Assembly (NCBI GenBank): GCA_016584305.1
Contig: JACEEZ010003874.1
Location: 629,784 to 693,783 of the forward strand
Reading direction: 5' to 3'
DNA: 64,000 bases
Source: Chionoecetes opilio
Taxonomy: Eukaryota; Arthropoda; Malacostraca; Decapoda; Majidae
The notes under the pieces were generated by a model. It saw nothing but the letters and a program-made list of their open reading frames with translations. It made no database searches and was not told where the DNA came from. The position numbers were made by a program, and so were the translations under genes. This document shows, piece after piece, positions 48,660-61,010 of this stretch; position 1 is the first letter of the stretch, and each line of letters begins with the position of its first letter.

Positions 48660-49420
48660 ACGTTTTTGTGGCACTGCCACAAATTCTCATAAGTAATATT
48701 CCAGTACAACCTACGTACTGACACGCGCTGACACACCTGGAATATCCGTGTGGCGGTATTTCAGGCGCTTGTAATACATTTCGGTGGAGGGGATGGGCGT
48801 CGCGTTGAAATCAGACTGGATGAGGATTTCAGGACGACTGGAAACAAATCATCAAGCGCTGGAAACAAGTAGATGAACTGAATCATAAGAAAGCGCTCCA
48901 GAAAGTGAAGGAATAATAATGAGTCGAAGTGTGACAAAATTTGACGAATGCCAGCACGTGCGGGGCGGAGGCAGCGCTTCATGGCAGGTGACAGCGACGC
49001 GACATCCTGCTTGCTGGGTGACTTTTTCTCCTAAACACAGCATCCTTCCACCTGTCAGCAACATATTGTACCTGCTGCCACAACAACAGCAACAACAACA
49101 ACCTCCCCCAAACATTAAGCTATTCAGGGCTTGAGGATAACTATTCACGGAAAACACAGACTTGTTTAGGAATCAGGTTACTTTTAGATCAAGCTAGAAT
49201 AATTTTATTTTATGCCGCTCTTCATTGCCATTATCGGTCACGTCTCGCAGAGTAGGTCACGCTGCATGGTATTTTGGAAGCATCTGAATTAAGGTCGTAT
49301 CCTCAACATCACCATGCACATGCAGCTTCCGACAATGTTCATGGCTCCGACCAAGGCTGCCCCCACGGGTGCTGACAGATTGGTGACAAGGGTGCAGTCC
49401 CTCACAATTTTTTTTATTGT
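48660..49420. other. No gene recognised
   Basis: Clean mixed sequence with a short (CAA)n near 49080. A minus-strand frame (49157-48852) has no recognisable domain. Confidence 0.45.
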
Positions 49421-49434
49421 TTGTGGCAATTAAG

Positions 49435-49615
49435 ATAAGATAAGATTTTCATCCTATCTAGACACTTTGCAAGTACCAACTACAAGGTTATTGACTATAC
49501 AAAGCGCCGCCACGTCAGCACGAACTAGGCGGACTCGAACCGCTGACCGAATGCACAGGGACGCTGCACATTGGGAACTCACGTCTCTACCAACCTTGCC
49601 ACACTGACGGGCTAA
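49435..49615 (-). mobile_element. tRNA-derived SINE with 14-bp target duplication
   Basis: The 14 bp TTGTGGCAATTAAG occur at both borders (49421-49434, 49616-49629). Read on the minus strand from 49615, the head GCCCGTCAGTGTGGCAAGG leads to an A box (GGCAAGGTTGGTAGAGACG) and a B box (GCGGTTCGAGTCC). The 181-bp element ends with an ATCTTATCTTAT tail next to the left duplication. This is a complete young-looking SINE. Confidence 0.9.
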
Positions 49616-49659
49616 TTGTGGCAATTAAGGCGCAGAGGATGTGTCAAGGCGCGGGATGC

Positions 49660-49758
49660 ACACACACACACACAGTCACAGTCACACACACACACACACA
49701 TCATCATCATCACATGCACACACATACACATCATCATCATCACTTGCATCACACACAT

Positions 49759-49797
<39 letters not shown>

Positions 49798-49830
49798 CAC
49801 GCATCACACACACACACACACACCATCCGA
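49660..49830. repeat. (CA)n with (TCA)n interruptions
   Basis: CA dinucleotide runs broken by TCATCATCATCA blocks. Open frames of His-Thr repeats are artefacts. Confidence 0.95.
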
Positions 49831-49919
49831 GAGTCTAGAGGAAGTCCCAACATCGTTATGCAGACAGAGCAGCAACATAACTCAAAGGAAAACAATCTAT
49901 ACAGCAGATAATTACTAGA

Positions 49920-50022
49920 CAATCAAGAAACCAACGGGAAAACATAATCAAGGAACCAACGGGAAAACATAATCAAGGAACCAACGGGAAAACATAATCA
50001 AGGAACCAACGGGAAAACATCT
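49920..50022. repeat. 25-bp tandem repeat, 4 copies
   Basis: AATCAAGGAACCAACGGGAA AACAT is repeated four times, the first with AAGAAACC in place of AAGGAACC. Confidence 0.95.
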
Positions 50023-50269
50023 ATAGGTATACTCATGCGATATTTCAAACACCACCCTAGCTGATTATTAGTATCCAGAGTTAGAGAGGAGCAAACACTT
50101 ATAAATTTAACATACTTGATCAGAATGAGAAAAAGCTGAAGATCATCGAAGCACTGAGTTAGTATCCCGAGCATGGAACAGCGGGAGATCATTCCCACTT
50201 TTGTTCAACCATTCACTTATGTTCAACCATTCACCCATTACCTTGCCAGCCTATTGCCACATGGGTGTT

Positions 50270-50540
50270 GGTGATGGGGGAAGGGGATGGGTGTTGGTGG
50301 TGGGGAAACGGGGATGGGTGTTGGTGGTGGGGAAACGGGGATGGGTGTTGGTGGTGGGGAAACGGGGATGGGTGTTGGTGGTGGGGAAACGGGGATGGGT
50401 GTTGGTGGTGGGGAAACGGGGATGGGTGTTGGTGGTGGGGAAACGGGGATGGGTGTTGGTGGTGGGGAAACGGGGATGGGTGTTGGTGGTGGGGAAACGG
50501 GGATGGGTGTTGGTGGTGGGGAAACGGGGATGGGTATTGG
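50270..50540. repeat. 27-bp G-rich tandem repeat, about 10 copies
   Basis: The unit GGGATGGGTGTTGGTGGTGG GGAAACG is nearly identical across copies. The plus strand carries repeated GGG runs spaced for G-quadruplex formation. Apparent Gly/Trp-rich proteins here are artefacts. Confidence 0.95.
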
Positions 50541-51180
50541 TTTGTCATGGTAAGTCAGCCCACGCCATGTCCATCTCAAGCCGCCACCCATTATAGTACT
50601 ACCCTCCCCCATAACCCATAACCTACTTGACTTGGACCCTTGGACTAACAGGGCGACCAACTGGAACAAACTGCAAGGAGGATTATAATGCGCAACAGGA
50701 GGTGAGGTGAATGCAAGGTTATAGGAATGTCTGATAAACCTGTTGTGTTGTCCTCCACCCAGCGAACACTGACCTGACGCACGTATTGTAGCATTTTCTT
50801 ATTTGTTGTTTCGTTATCTAAATATCTGAGTCTTATTATTTTGTTATTTAGTTATTTGTGTTTAGGTATATTGTAATTTGAGTTTTGTGTTTTTGTTGCT
50901 TTGTTTATTGTGTTTTGTTGTTTGAGTTTTGTGTTTTGTTTTGTTATTTTGATATTAAAGTATTGTTATTTTGTTATTTGTTTTATTATTTTGTAAAAAA
51001 AATATATTTTGTACATAATTTTATAGTTTGTTCATATTTTTACTAATTATTTACTTCTACTGATATTTTGTAATAATATTTCGGGGAATTTTTAGGAATG
51101 TTAAGGTGGTGCAACTGTTGTATGAAAGTGTTGTAATGATACTAACTCGACGCCCAGCCCGTGGTGAGTCAGACCACACC
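50541..51180. other. TTTTGTTATTTGT-rich spacer; no gene
   Basis: 50810-51070 is T-rich with recurring TTTTGTTATTTG words. No coding or structural feature is supported. Confidence 0.5.
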
Positions 51181-51187
51181 TGAGGAC

Positions 51188-51480
51188 AAAGAAAATAAGT
51201 CAGAGCCAGTGAGTCATAAGTCAGCCAAAGAAATTAAATCAGAGCTAGTGAGTCATAAGTCAGCCAAAGAAAATTAGTCACAGTCAGTAAGTCATAAAAG
51301 TCAGCCAAAGAAAATTAGTCAGAGCCAGTGAGTCATAAGTCAGCCATAAGTCAGCCAAAGAAAATAAGTCAGAGCCAGTGAGTCATAAGTCAGCCAAAGA
51401 AAATATGTCAGAGCCAGTGAGTCATAAGTCAGCCATAAGTCAGCCAAAGAAAATAAGTCAGAGCCAGTGAGTCATAAGCA
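51188..51480. repeat. 39-bp tandem repeat, about 7 copies
   Basis: The unit is TCAGCCAAAGAAAATAAGTC AGAGCCAGTGAGTCATAAG, with occasional extra TCAGCCATAAG segments. Confidence 0.92.
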
Positions 51481-51744
51481 AAGATCGGGAAAATATGTGA
51501 AGTACATAACAAATAATTTTTCACATAAAACAGTGTTTTTTGCAAAAAAAAACCTAAATTATGATTTCTGCTAGAGATGTACCTAAAATGGCCAAAATAC
51601 ATTTTTTTTTATCCAATCTCTGCAAGTGATAATTTCATGTCCTGTCTGTCCACTGATGGGTCAGACTGACAGCGGTATTTCAGTCTTCTGATTTATGTCT
51701 AATTATTAGAAATGAGTTAAAAGTTAACAGATTTTGGTTAACGG

Positions 51745-51905
51745 AATGGGGCCAGCAGACATAGCAAATCTGAAATTCGCCCCAGCTGACAGTGTGGATG
51801 TAGAGAGGAGCTTCTCAGTCTATAAAAAATGTGTTGACTGACAGAAGACAGCGTCTTACAGAAGAAAATCTGAACAAAATCATGGTTACAAATTGCTTTT
51901 ACAAT
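51745..51905 (+). pseudogene. hAT transposase C-terminal (dimerisation) domain remnant
   Basis: The frame reads GPADIANLKFAPADSVDVER then SFSVYK. After one extra A in a run of six near 51825 it continues NVLTDRRQRLTEENL. S/A-x-D-V-E-R-S-F-S...R..LTEEN is the hallmark of the hAT family C-terminal dimerisation region. No other transposase part is seen. Confidence 0.8.
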
Positions 51906-53320
51906 CGTTCAGCAGTCTGAGCTATCTATATTTTATAGTACTATGTGTTGTATACAGGTCTGTAGCCAGAATTTCATTTCGGGGGGAATCGTTAGCTAAT
52001 TCAAGCTAAAACAAGTGGACAAGGGTACTACTAAGCAAGTCATATGTATAAAATATTGCTCATATTCATTAAAAATCGTTTAATGGTACCCAAATTACAA
52101 TGGGAATTACGTTTTGTGCCTCAAAGGGTTAACATGAAGCTCGCTCGCGAGGGTGAGTGAAGAAAGTCGGTACAGAGAAGCAGGTACGGGTGTAAAGTCT
52201 GCGGTGTTGCTTTGCCACATTTCACTAACTTTGTAGAATTTATTGCACTATTATTATTTGTTACTAATTCTAATTATTATTGTTATTATTATCACTATTA
52301 TTATTATCATTATTATTATTATCGTTATCATCATTATTGTCTAGCTATACGAATGTTGACACAGAATTGCTCATCTCATCAACTTGCCTATTTTAACCGT
52401 AATTAATTATAATATGCCACTAAGACGCCTTAGTCAGCGAAGGACGAGCGAGCCCGTAGAAACTCCGGAGTTTGACCTGTGTAACATTGCTAGGTGTGTG
52501 GTCTCAAACCACACACCAAATTTCAACTTAGTCGGTACAGCCGTTTCTCAGCTATAGCAAGATAACGTTGTCTGACACCCCTCACGCGGCACGCGCCATG
52601 CGCCATGCTGACCCCTCACGTGAGACAAAACATGTCAAGCACAAATAGGGATTGAATGGGGCTACCAGATGGCGAAGACCGCTTGTCAATCAGAAGCGGG
52701 ATTCCAAAGATATAAGCTCCTGAAAAGCGTGATGGTCGGTCGGTCGGGTCGGCCGCTTATAAGTGAGAAAAATCCCGTATCCAGTAAGGACTCGCGAGCG
52801 CTTCGCGCTCGCTCGTAATCATTCTACAGCGGTGTTACTCTTGGTGTCCTTGCTGTTGTTATATGCAGGCCTCTCCTATGCGTTTCTCTACCTATCAATA
52901 CCCTTATCCCTGGCCTGTCTCTCTTGCTTATGGTAGAGTTGGTTGAATCATTTCGCTTATATAGACTGTAGCATTTAAACGTATTCTATTTAATCATCTT
53001 TGTACAGCTTCACGAGAAGATTATCAAAATTTGTTTGCTGACCATTTTCTTTTTAGAGCATGTTTTTATTTCTATGTGGAGAGCCTCTTTTTTTATTGCT
53101 ATAATCTCATAATTTTTGTCTTTAGTCCCTGGCTTGTGTATATACTCCTTCAAAAGAAAGTATATAATTTGGTTCCACAGTTTTGCAAGCCTTTGCCTGA
53201 TGCTTTTTTTCTTCTATTCTGTTCCTTTTGTAGGTGTTTTTCTCTCTCATTTAAATGACAGTGAAACGCCTCTAGGCGTCTAGACGCCTCTAGACGTCGT
53301 TTATTAGACGTCCAACTCAA
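51906..53320. other. No gene recognised; partial dispersed-repeat copy at 52130-52235
   Basis: 52130-52235 repeats ATGAAGCTCGCTCGCGAGGG of the 14345 family. (TTA)n occupies 52255-52340. 52430-52830 is a GC-richer stretch with a short GTGTGTGGTCTCAAACCACACAC palindrome near 52495 and no recognisable product. Confidence 0.45.
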
Positions 53321-53324
53321 CAGG

Positions 53325-54378
53325 AACTAAGTGATTCACGGAGAGATGCCACCGAGCGCCTAACTTCTGATCTTTCTATAATTTCTGATTGGGGCAAAGC
53401 AAACCTTGTTTTGTTCAATGCCTCAAAAACCCAATTTCTTCACCTATCTACTCGACAAAAACTACCAGATAACTATCCCCTCTTCTTCAATGACACTCAA
53501 CTGTCTCCTTCTTCTACAATGAACATTCTAGGACTATCCTTTACTAAAAATCTGAACTGGAAATCTCACATCTCATCTCTTGCTAAAACAGCTTCTAAGA
53601 AGTTAGGTGTCCTGTGGCGTCTGCGTCCTTTTTTTCTCCCTCCCAATTGCTTGCTCTCTACAGGGGCCTTATCCGCCCATGTATGGAGTATGTCTCACAT
53701 GTTTGGGGAGGATCCACTCATACAGCTCTCCTAAACAGGGTTGAGTCAAAAGCTTTTCGTCTCATCAACTCCTCTCCTCTGACTGATTGTCTTCAATCTT
53801 TAAATCACCGCCGCAATGTTGCTTCTCTTGCTCTCTTCTACCGTTATTTTCATGCTCACTGCTCTTCTGAACTTGCTAACTGCATGCCTCCCCCTCTCCC
53901 GCGGCCTCGCAGCACAAGACTTTCTACTCATTCTCATCCCTATTCTGTCCATCTTCCTAATGCAAGAGATAATCAGTATCTTTACTCTTTCATCCCTTTC
54001 ACTGGTAAACTCTGGAACTCTCTTCCTGTTTCTATTTTTCCACTTTCCTATGACTTAAATCTTTTTAAAAGAAGAGTAACAAGACACCTCCCGAACTAAA
54101 TTTGGCTCACCCCTCTTTTTTATTTTTATACTCCTAAAACGATCGCGGATGGAAGGCAGCGAATGGAGGGTGGTGTGTGGGTGGAGGGGCGAGAGAAGGA
54201 GCACTGTGTGAGAGAAGGCGGGGTGTGTGTGACAGTGTGGGTCGCAAAAGGTGGAGGAGTATATTCTGTATTTCTGTATTTCAGTGTTCTTTTTATTCTT
54301 GTACACCCCCCCCCTCCACTTCTATGTAATATTCCCCCCCCTCCTTTTCTTTAATAAACTTAATAAACTTGTAAACTT
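53325..54378 (+). mobile_element. 5'-truncated non-LTR retrotransposon (reverse transcriptase C-terminal part), frameshifted
   Basis: Frames encode ERLTSDLSIISDWGKANLVL, FNASKTQFLHLS, LGLSFTKNLNWKSHISSLAK and, after a one-base frame change in the T run near 53630, LLALYRGLIRPCMEYVSHVW and FTGKLWNSLPVSIFPLSYDL, with a stop at 54099. These are the post-catalytic thumb and C-terminal motifs of Jockey/I-like non-LTR reverse transcriptases. The untranslated tail ends with TTAATAAACTTAATAAACTT-type repeats. The RT catalytic motifs are missing. Confidence 0.85.
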
Positions 54379-54779
54379 GTAGGAGTGTAGATCGAGCCAA
54401 GGAAGATATAAGTCTCTATTACTCTATTAAAAGATATAATACTAGTAATAAGGTCTATGGGAGTGACGCTACCTCTCTTATATGTTCCTTGAGGCGAGCA
54501 GCATGTGGAGGGGCGGCGACTGCGTTATGCACTCGTCTAAACTCTTGAGATGAGGAGGCGGTGTCGGCCAGCTGGTGCTCCTGCCTCCTCCTCTCACTGT
54601 TGCTAACTTGTGCCTCAGCCTTGGTCCATTCTTAAGAAATAACAAAAATAAAATAAATACCAAGGAAATAAAAATACCAACGATATACAAAAACGCTATA
54701 AGCCGACAGTATCCTTATGTGTAAAATATTTCTAGATCTGGAGGGTATTCCCTCCCTTATACAGTCATGATATAAACTA

Positions 54780-54912
54780 CTGCGTATCATCTTCAGTGGT
54801 ACATACAAATCAGTAGTGATGCTATCATTCGTAATATTTGGCGGTTGGCGACATTATTGCAGCTGGCGACTAAATTAAGTGTTATCTACGGTAGCTGTAG
54901 GTAAAAACCTAT
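54780..54912. repeat. Partial copy of the 60.7-61.0 kb MITE family
   Basis: It shares TACATACAAATC, GTAGTGATGCTA, ATTCGTAATAT, and the GGCGACATTATTGCAG and GTTATCTACGGTAGC words with 60715-61010. Confidence 0.65.
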
Positions 54913-55049
54913 CAAACCTATCAACACTGATCTATCAACACCTATATATCATATAATGAATGTAATATTTTACATCGCAGAGAAGTGTTCATAAACTACA
55001 AATAATAAGAATAAAAATTATGATTTAAAAAAAGTTCTTGTTTTTGTTG

Positions 55050-55205
55050 TCCCAGGGTTTTTTTTTCCTAGGGGGGTTTGTCCGCAGGTTTTTTTTTCCT
55101 AGGGGGGTTTAGTCCTAAGGTTTTTTTCCTAGGGGGGTTTTGTCCGCAGGTTTTTTTTTCCTAGGGGGGTTTTGTCCTAAGGTTTTTTTCCTAGGGGGGT
55201 TTTGT
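55050..55205. repeat. CCTAGGGGGGTTTTGTCC tandem repeat, about 5 copies
   Basis: Units of about 30-35 bp alternate GTCCGCAGG or GTCCTAAGG with TTTTTTTCCTAGGGGGGTTT. It lies directly upstream of the reverse transcriptase fragment at 55205. Confidence 0.9.
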
Positions 55206-56400
55206 CCTACACTCGACCCGCACTGGTATACTTGCTCCTTGTATCTACATATGAGTGCCTTACAGACGGTAACCGGACGTTTATTCATTGGATCAGAGCT
55301 TGGCTAAGTAATAGGCAACAAAGGGTTACAATTAATGGTTCTAAATCTGAATGGGGACTGGTGACAAGTGGAGTTCCACAAGGGTCTGTTTTGGGTCCAT
55401 TACTATTTTTGATTTACATCAACGACTTGGATAGTGGGATTAGCAGTGATATCAGCAAGTTTGCTGATGATACTAAGGTAGGTAGGATTATTGGATCACA
55501 GTCTGATGTAAACATATTGCAGGGAGACTTAGATAAACTTAACGAGTGGGCAGTCAGATGGCAGATGGAATTTAATATTGATAAGTGCAGCGTTATGAAT
55601 GTTGGTAGAAAAAACCCTGGTAATAGATACACCATAAGTAATGTATCGCTGAAAAGATCAGAAGGTGAAAAAGATCTTAGAGTGAGGGTGAGCCCAGACC
55701 TCCGACCTAGAAAACAATGTATTGAGGCCAGAAATAGAGCTAATAGAGTATTAGGATTCATTACCAGAAGTGTTAAAAGTAGAAGTGCGGAAGTTATTCT
55801 AAAGCTTTATCTGGCTCTAGTCAGGCCTCACCTATAGACTATGCGGTTCAGTTTTGGTCTCCATATTACAGGATGGATAATTTGGATATAGCCTTGTTAG
55901 AAACAGTGCAGAGAAGGATGACCAAAATGATCCAAGGAATGCGTAACTTTAGTTATGAGAAGAGATTGAAGTTATTAAAATTACACTCACTCGAGAGACG
56001 CAGAGTAAGAGGCGATCTGATAGAAGTTTTTAAGTGGATAAAGGGATTTAATAAAGGAGAGATAGGAAAAGTTCTTACGGCTTTTAACCAGGGTAGAACA
56101 AGAAGTAACGGATTCAAGCTGGAAAAGCGTAGATTTAGAAAGGAAATAGGGAAAAACTGGTTCACAAATAAGGTGGTGAATGAATGGAATGGTCTCAGTA
56201 GACAGGTAGTTAGTGCGGAGTCATTAGGGAGCTTTAAAGAGGGGCTGGATAGGTTCATGGATGGGGATGAAAGGTGGATATAGGTAGACAGGTAGTGTTA
56301 GGTGACAGGAACTACCACGTGTAGGCCTCGCGGCCTCTTGTAACTTCCTTATTTTCTTATGTTCTTATGTTCTTATGTATTTCCTGCCTATACAAAAAAA
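55205..56400 (+). mobile_element. CR1-like non-LTR retrotransposon, 5'-truncated, one frameshift
   Basis: It encodes SGVPQGSVLGPLLFLIYIND then KFADDTKVGR (the YxDD-type catalytic box as FADD), followed by LNEWAVRWQMEFNIDKC and the C-terminal VQRRMTKMIQGMRNFSYEKR, LHSLERRRVRGDLIEVFKW and [21 protein letters not shown] two-base gain near 55836 (CACCTATAGACTAT) stops the frame at 55837; a second frame runs from 55873 to 56283. The 3' tail has GGCCTCGCGGCCTCTTGTAA and three TTCTTATG units, the short 3' repeat type of CR1 elements. Confidence 0.93.
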
Positions 56401-57585
56401 AAAAAAAAAATTTACATGAGGCAGTGATTCTTGTTGCAATCTTACCAAGGATATAATAATAGACGCTATGTGTAATGGCTAGACTTAATTTTAGCCATTC
56501 AAGCGCTCGTATCCCATAGAGCACTCATAGCTCCAGGCTTTTGTTCCTGCTGGGAGATCCCAGTTAATGTTTTTCTGGTAAACAAAGTATGTGGGAAGGG
56601 GTTTTAGGCCCAATTGATTCCCTCCCAACGAGTAACCGGGTACGTTACCTGAAAACGCCCGATGTAAATTGCATGTGGTGGATGATAGGAAATCAGGCAT
56701 GCATGATAGACAGGAGACGTAGAAGAAACTCCGTTAGTTTGGGGCTAGTGGCAACTTGCCACCAGCCGCCATCTTGTGGTGGACCGGCCGCGCGAGGTCG
56801 CGACCTCATTCCTCCCCTACAGGTTGTACCGAGGACAACGAGTTGCCGGCAGTGCATCCCATAGGACCCGTCGCGGCCTCTTCTACTTCCCCGCCTGCCC
56901 AGACCCCGTGCTGTTGAGGACGTAGGTGGCGAACGCGGCGAAAGGACGAAGAGGAGGGCGCAGGACGAGGTAGGGATAGCCGGCAGGAGGTGAAAGGACG
57001 AGGAGGAACGTACACCTTGCAGAAAGGTCATTCCCACGTGGTCACATAAGCGTGAGATTAACCTATTCATAGTTAACCCCGTTCTTTATTCCCCAGCCAG
57101 ATACCGTAGGCGATAGCTCTTCGTAGGTAGCTAGGGAAGAGGACTGAATGAGTGGTGGCGTGCTATTTTGTGTATCGTGTATTTTACTGTAAATAAATTA
57201 GTTAAGGAACTGTACATGCGTTTGATATTTGCCCTACGTTGGTTCTGGACTGTTAGCTTAAGTGAGGTAATCTCCTGGTCCATTACACTATGAGACGACA
57301 GTATCCGACAGACGACAGTTATGTACAAAATAAGAATGGAGGGTATTTCTTGCCTTTACATAAAAAAAACCATATATTATTTCTTATATGAAAAAAACCG
57401 GATTAAAATTGAATACAACTAGTAATGAAATAAGTAAATAATCACTTGAGTATGATGGTAGGTCATTAAGTACGAAGTGCAAATTAATTATGCAAATTGA
57501 TTATGATACATGCGACTCACCAACGACCTCCTCCCTGCGTGGGCTGCTACGTTCAGTCTCAAAGCCGAGGCCAATAGATTAAGCT
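56401..57585. other. No gene supported
   Basis: 56740-57020 is GC-rich, with an acceptor-like CCCCTACAG at 56821, but no product or partner exon is recognisable. 57120-57330 includes AATAAA and could be the end of an unrecognised element. Confidence 0.35.
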
Positions 57586-57588
57586 CCC

Positions 57589-60085
57589 TTCACACATTCC
57601 ATAATCGAACCACGATAGCGCCACCAATTGTATTATTGACGCTATCGTGAAATTTGACCACGATAAACGCCGACCACGATAGCCTCACAACAATGTCACG
57701 CTGCCTGTACATATGTGTCATGATGGTCGTAAGATGGTCACGATGGAGTCATGATAGCTGTAAGACTACGTCACGAATGGAAAATCAACGGTCATTTTGT
57801 CGTCACGATACAGCTACGATAACCACGACAGTGCCATGACGTGCCATGAACGTATCACGATAGCGTCAAGAGCCATGCCTCATGCAACATGCCTCACACG
57901 TGGGTGTGTGTTGCCATGGTGATGGAGAAGGAAGGGGCCAGGGCTAGAGATGAAGGTGGGAGAAACAGTTGTGTTGGTAATGGAGAAGGGGGGAAACGGG
58001 GGAGGGGGGTTGTAATAAAGAAGTGGGTGATGGTGTTGGTGGGGAAACGGGGGGGGGGGGGATGGAGAAGGCGGTGTTGGGGGTGTGAGTGGTTAAAACG
58101 GGGGGGGATCCACCACCCACCCCCTACTCCCTACCCCCTTCCCCCATCACCACGTGGTCATGGGAGTAGGGAATAGGGGATGGGTGGCATCACCACGTGG
58201 TCATGGGAGTAGGGGGAAGGGAGTAGAGGGTGAGTGGAGGTGAATGAGAAAGGGGGGAGTAGGCGGAAGGGGGTGCAAAAAAGGGGGGGAGGTAGGATTG
58301 AAGACGCGCGTAACGTTTTCTTATCGTCACGATAGACATACGACGATCACGACAGTGTCACGAAGCTGCTACACAGATAACGATAGCGTCACGATAGACT
58401 TACGATAGCGCTGCGTTGAGCCCCCTTCACACATTCCATAATGGAACCACGAACGCGCCAACAATGCAATGCGCAGCGCCGTCATGGTCCTGATAATGGG
58501 CTATATGCAAGAATTTTTCTCCACCCGTTGCATCGCGTTTCGGCAAGCAAGAATCAACATACGACGCAACGCGTCGAGCAGCGAGTGGAGATTTGAGTCA
58601 GCTGATTGCGTTCACCAAGCACATCCCACCTGCATACCGCTCTGCCCTTATTCCATCCTATTTCTTCCCAGACCATTACAGGCGAGTTTTCAACATAACC
58701 GAGAGTGACATTCATACACTGAATGCACATGTGTCATAATTAAGGTAAAATTAGGTGCAGGAGGCCTTCTATTGCTGTGATAAGTGGTGACGAGGGAGAG
58801 CGGCGGTGGTGGAGGTGGTCCGCCATATTGCTTTGTGGCGACTGGCCACAAATGTACAAATGTACGTTCAAGTGGCCGTTCAAATGTACGCACAAGTATT
58901 ACTCAGGCCCATTTTTTCTTCATCAACGTCTCAGATAAGTGGCGAACACTAACAATGCTATTATTTTAATGGCAGACATGATAAATTAGGCTAGTTAAAG
59001 GAATTAGATAGGTGTAAAACAGTAACAATACTGATGCAGCCTTGGACTCGCTTGTGTTGGTACGCCTGCCCAAATCTCTACTGGCCGGGCATTTGAAAAC
59101 AATTCTTGTATATCTCACCGGGGGAGATACGACGGTCGGGATTTGACGAGCATTCTTGCATTTAGCCCTATGGTTTCATCGTGACCGATCGTGACGCTCG
59201 TGACGCGCTCGGCCGAGGCCACGAAAAGTTAGTGCATGCACTAAAAAATTGGATAGCTCCCCGATGTTTGTACCCAACGCAGCGCTATCGTAAGTCTATC
59301 GTGACGCTATCGTTATCTATGTAGCAGCTTCGTGACACTAACGTGATTGTCGTATGTCTATCGTGACGATAAGACAGCGTTACGCGCGCCTTCAATCCTA
59401 CCTTCCCCCCCTTTTTTGTACCCTCTTCCGCCTTCTCCCCCCCTTTCTCATTCACCTCCACCCACCCTCGACTACCCACCTCCTACTCCCATGTCCACGT
59501 GGTGACACCCCCCACTTCGACTCCATACCCTCTACTTCCAATACCACGTGGTGACACCCCCATCCCCCTTTTAACCACTCACATCCACACCATCACCAGA
59601 TACAACGCCTTCTCCATCCCCAACCTAAACTAGACTAGAATCTAACCCTGTTTCCCCACCAACCCCAACACCCCCTTCTTTATTACAAGCCCCCTTCCCC
59701 GTTCCCCCCCCTTCTCCATCACCAACCCCCATCCTTGTTTCTCCCACCTTCATCTCTACCCCCCACCCCCCTTCCTTCTCCGTCACCATGGCAACACCCA
59801 CCCACGTGTGAGGCATGTTGCTAGCTCTTGACGCTATCGTGATACGTTCATGGTACCGTCATGGCACTGTCGTGGTTATCGTACCTCTATCGTGACGATA
59901 AAATGACCGTTGATTTTCCATTCGTGACGTAGTCTTACAGCTGTCATGACTCCATCGTGACCATCTTACGACCGTCATGACACATACGTATAGGCAGCGT
60001 GACATTGTTGCGACCCTGACGGCGCTGCGCATTGCATTGTTGGCGCTTTCGTGGTTCCAATATGGAATGTGTGAAGGGGGCCTGT
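57589..60085. mobile_element. Transposon-like structure with about 0.8-kb inverted arms
   Basis: The left arm (57589-58440) and right arm (59275-60085) are reverse complements over most of their length. Matches include CCCTTCACACATTCCATAAT at the outer ends, CGTCACGAATGGAAAATCAACG, TCACACGTGGGTGTG and ATCGTCACGATAGACATACG near the spacer. A second copy of the terminal motif sits inside at 58425, suggesting a nested or duplicated end. The spacer (58440-59275) has no recognisable transposase. Confidence 0.85.
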
Positions 60086-60089
60086 CTAA

Positions 60090-60714
60090 GATGGGACATT
60101 CACTGGGTTCTATGTGGAAAAGAGTCTTACAGAGGTCCAGCAGGTCATCAAACACCGGTTCTTGATCTTCTCTATTTCTTTCTTAACATTACAGTCTTTG
60201 TAACATGTCACAACATTTGCAACTACACAGTTCAACTACTAACAAATTCCACTAATATACACTAGTGCCCTTTCCTAATTATTGTCTTATTTAAAAACCC
60301 CACCAGGTAAGTACTACAAATAAATAAAGAGAAATGAATTTAGATAAATAATATTGGAACAGGAAAGAGAATGGCACCAGCTGGTGCGCTTTCATGGCTA
60401 ACTAAAATAAATCAAATAAGGAAACTTTGCTGTTTTGACAGGGCCTATATAGTAGCGCGTTTTCGCGACGTTCACCACCCTGGTCCTGTCCAGTCTATAC
60501 CGTTCCAGGCTGGACTGATGCTCGCGAAAATACATCGAGACTGGCCCCGTCCCATTCGTCGTTCCTATTGGCTGGGGGATCGAGTGGGCGGTCCACCGGG
60601 CAGAAATGCACACATTTTTAAAAAGCGCGCGTTTTATTTACTTGACTTCTCAATGGGAAGTCAAGTTGCAGGGATGACTATGAAGAAATGAATGATGAAA
60701 TTTCATTTCATTTA
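60090..60714. other. No feature recognised
   Basis: Mixed sequence. An open frame at 60371-60691 is codon-random in appearance, without domain or splice support. Confidence 0.4.
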
Positions 60715-61010
60715 CCGTTAATAACACTATCTATAGTCGCCACTGCACTAATGTCGCAGGGGGGCATATATTACGAGTTTTAGCATCACTACAGATCACA
60801 TCACGTGCACAGTACGTATAGTTTACATTATCTATAGCTATCTATAACACTATAGCTACGGTGCATGTCTTCAGTGACACATACAAATCTGTAGTGATGC
60901 TAAAATTCGTAATATATGGCGCCTGGTAACATTAGTGCAGTGGCCACTATAGTGTTGTTGACAACACTCAACAACACTATAGTGGCCACTGCACTAATGT
61001 TAGTTCTTCG
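60715..61010. mobile_element. MITE with near-perfect terminal hairpin
   Basis: TAACATTAGTGCAGTGGCCA and CTATAGTGTTGTTGA at about 60927-60961 are followed by a 6-base loop and their exact complement to 61003. An upstream GTCGCCACTGCACTAATGTC (about 60737) and the repeated AGCATCACTACAGAT and ATCTGTAGTGATGCT words give a second inverted pair. A related copy lies at 54780-54912. Confidence 0.8.

Noticed and set aside
50201..50669. Gly/Trp-rich or Pro/His-rich proteins over the 27-bp repeat
   Set aside because: All six frames are open because the unit length is a multiple of three and lacks stops. No gene context.
56693..57070. 125-codon minus-strand frame rich in Ser and Arg
   Set aside because: The GC-rich region gives open frames on both strands; no domain and no convincing exon borders.
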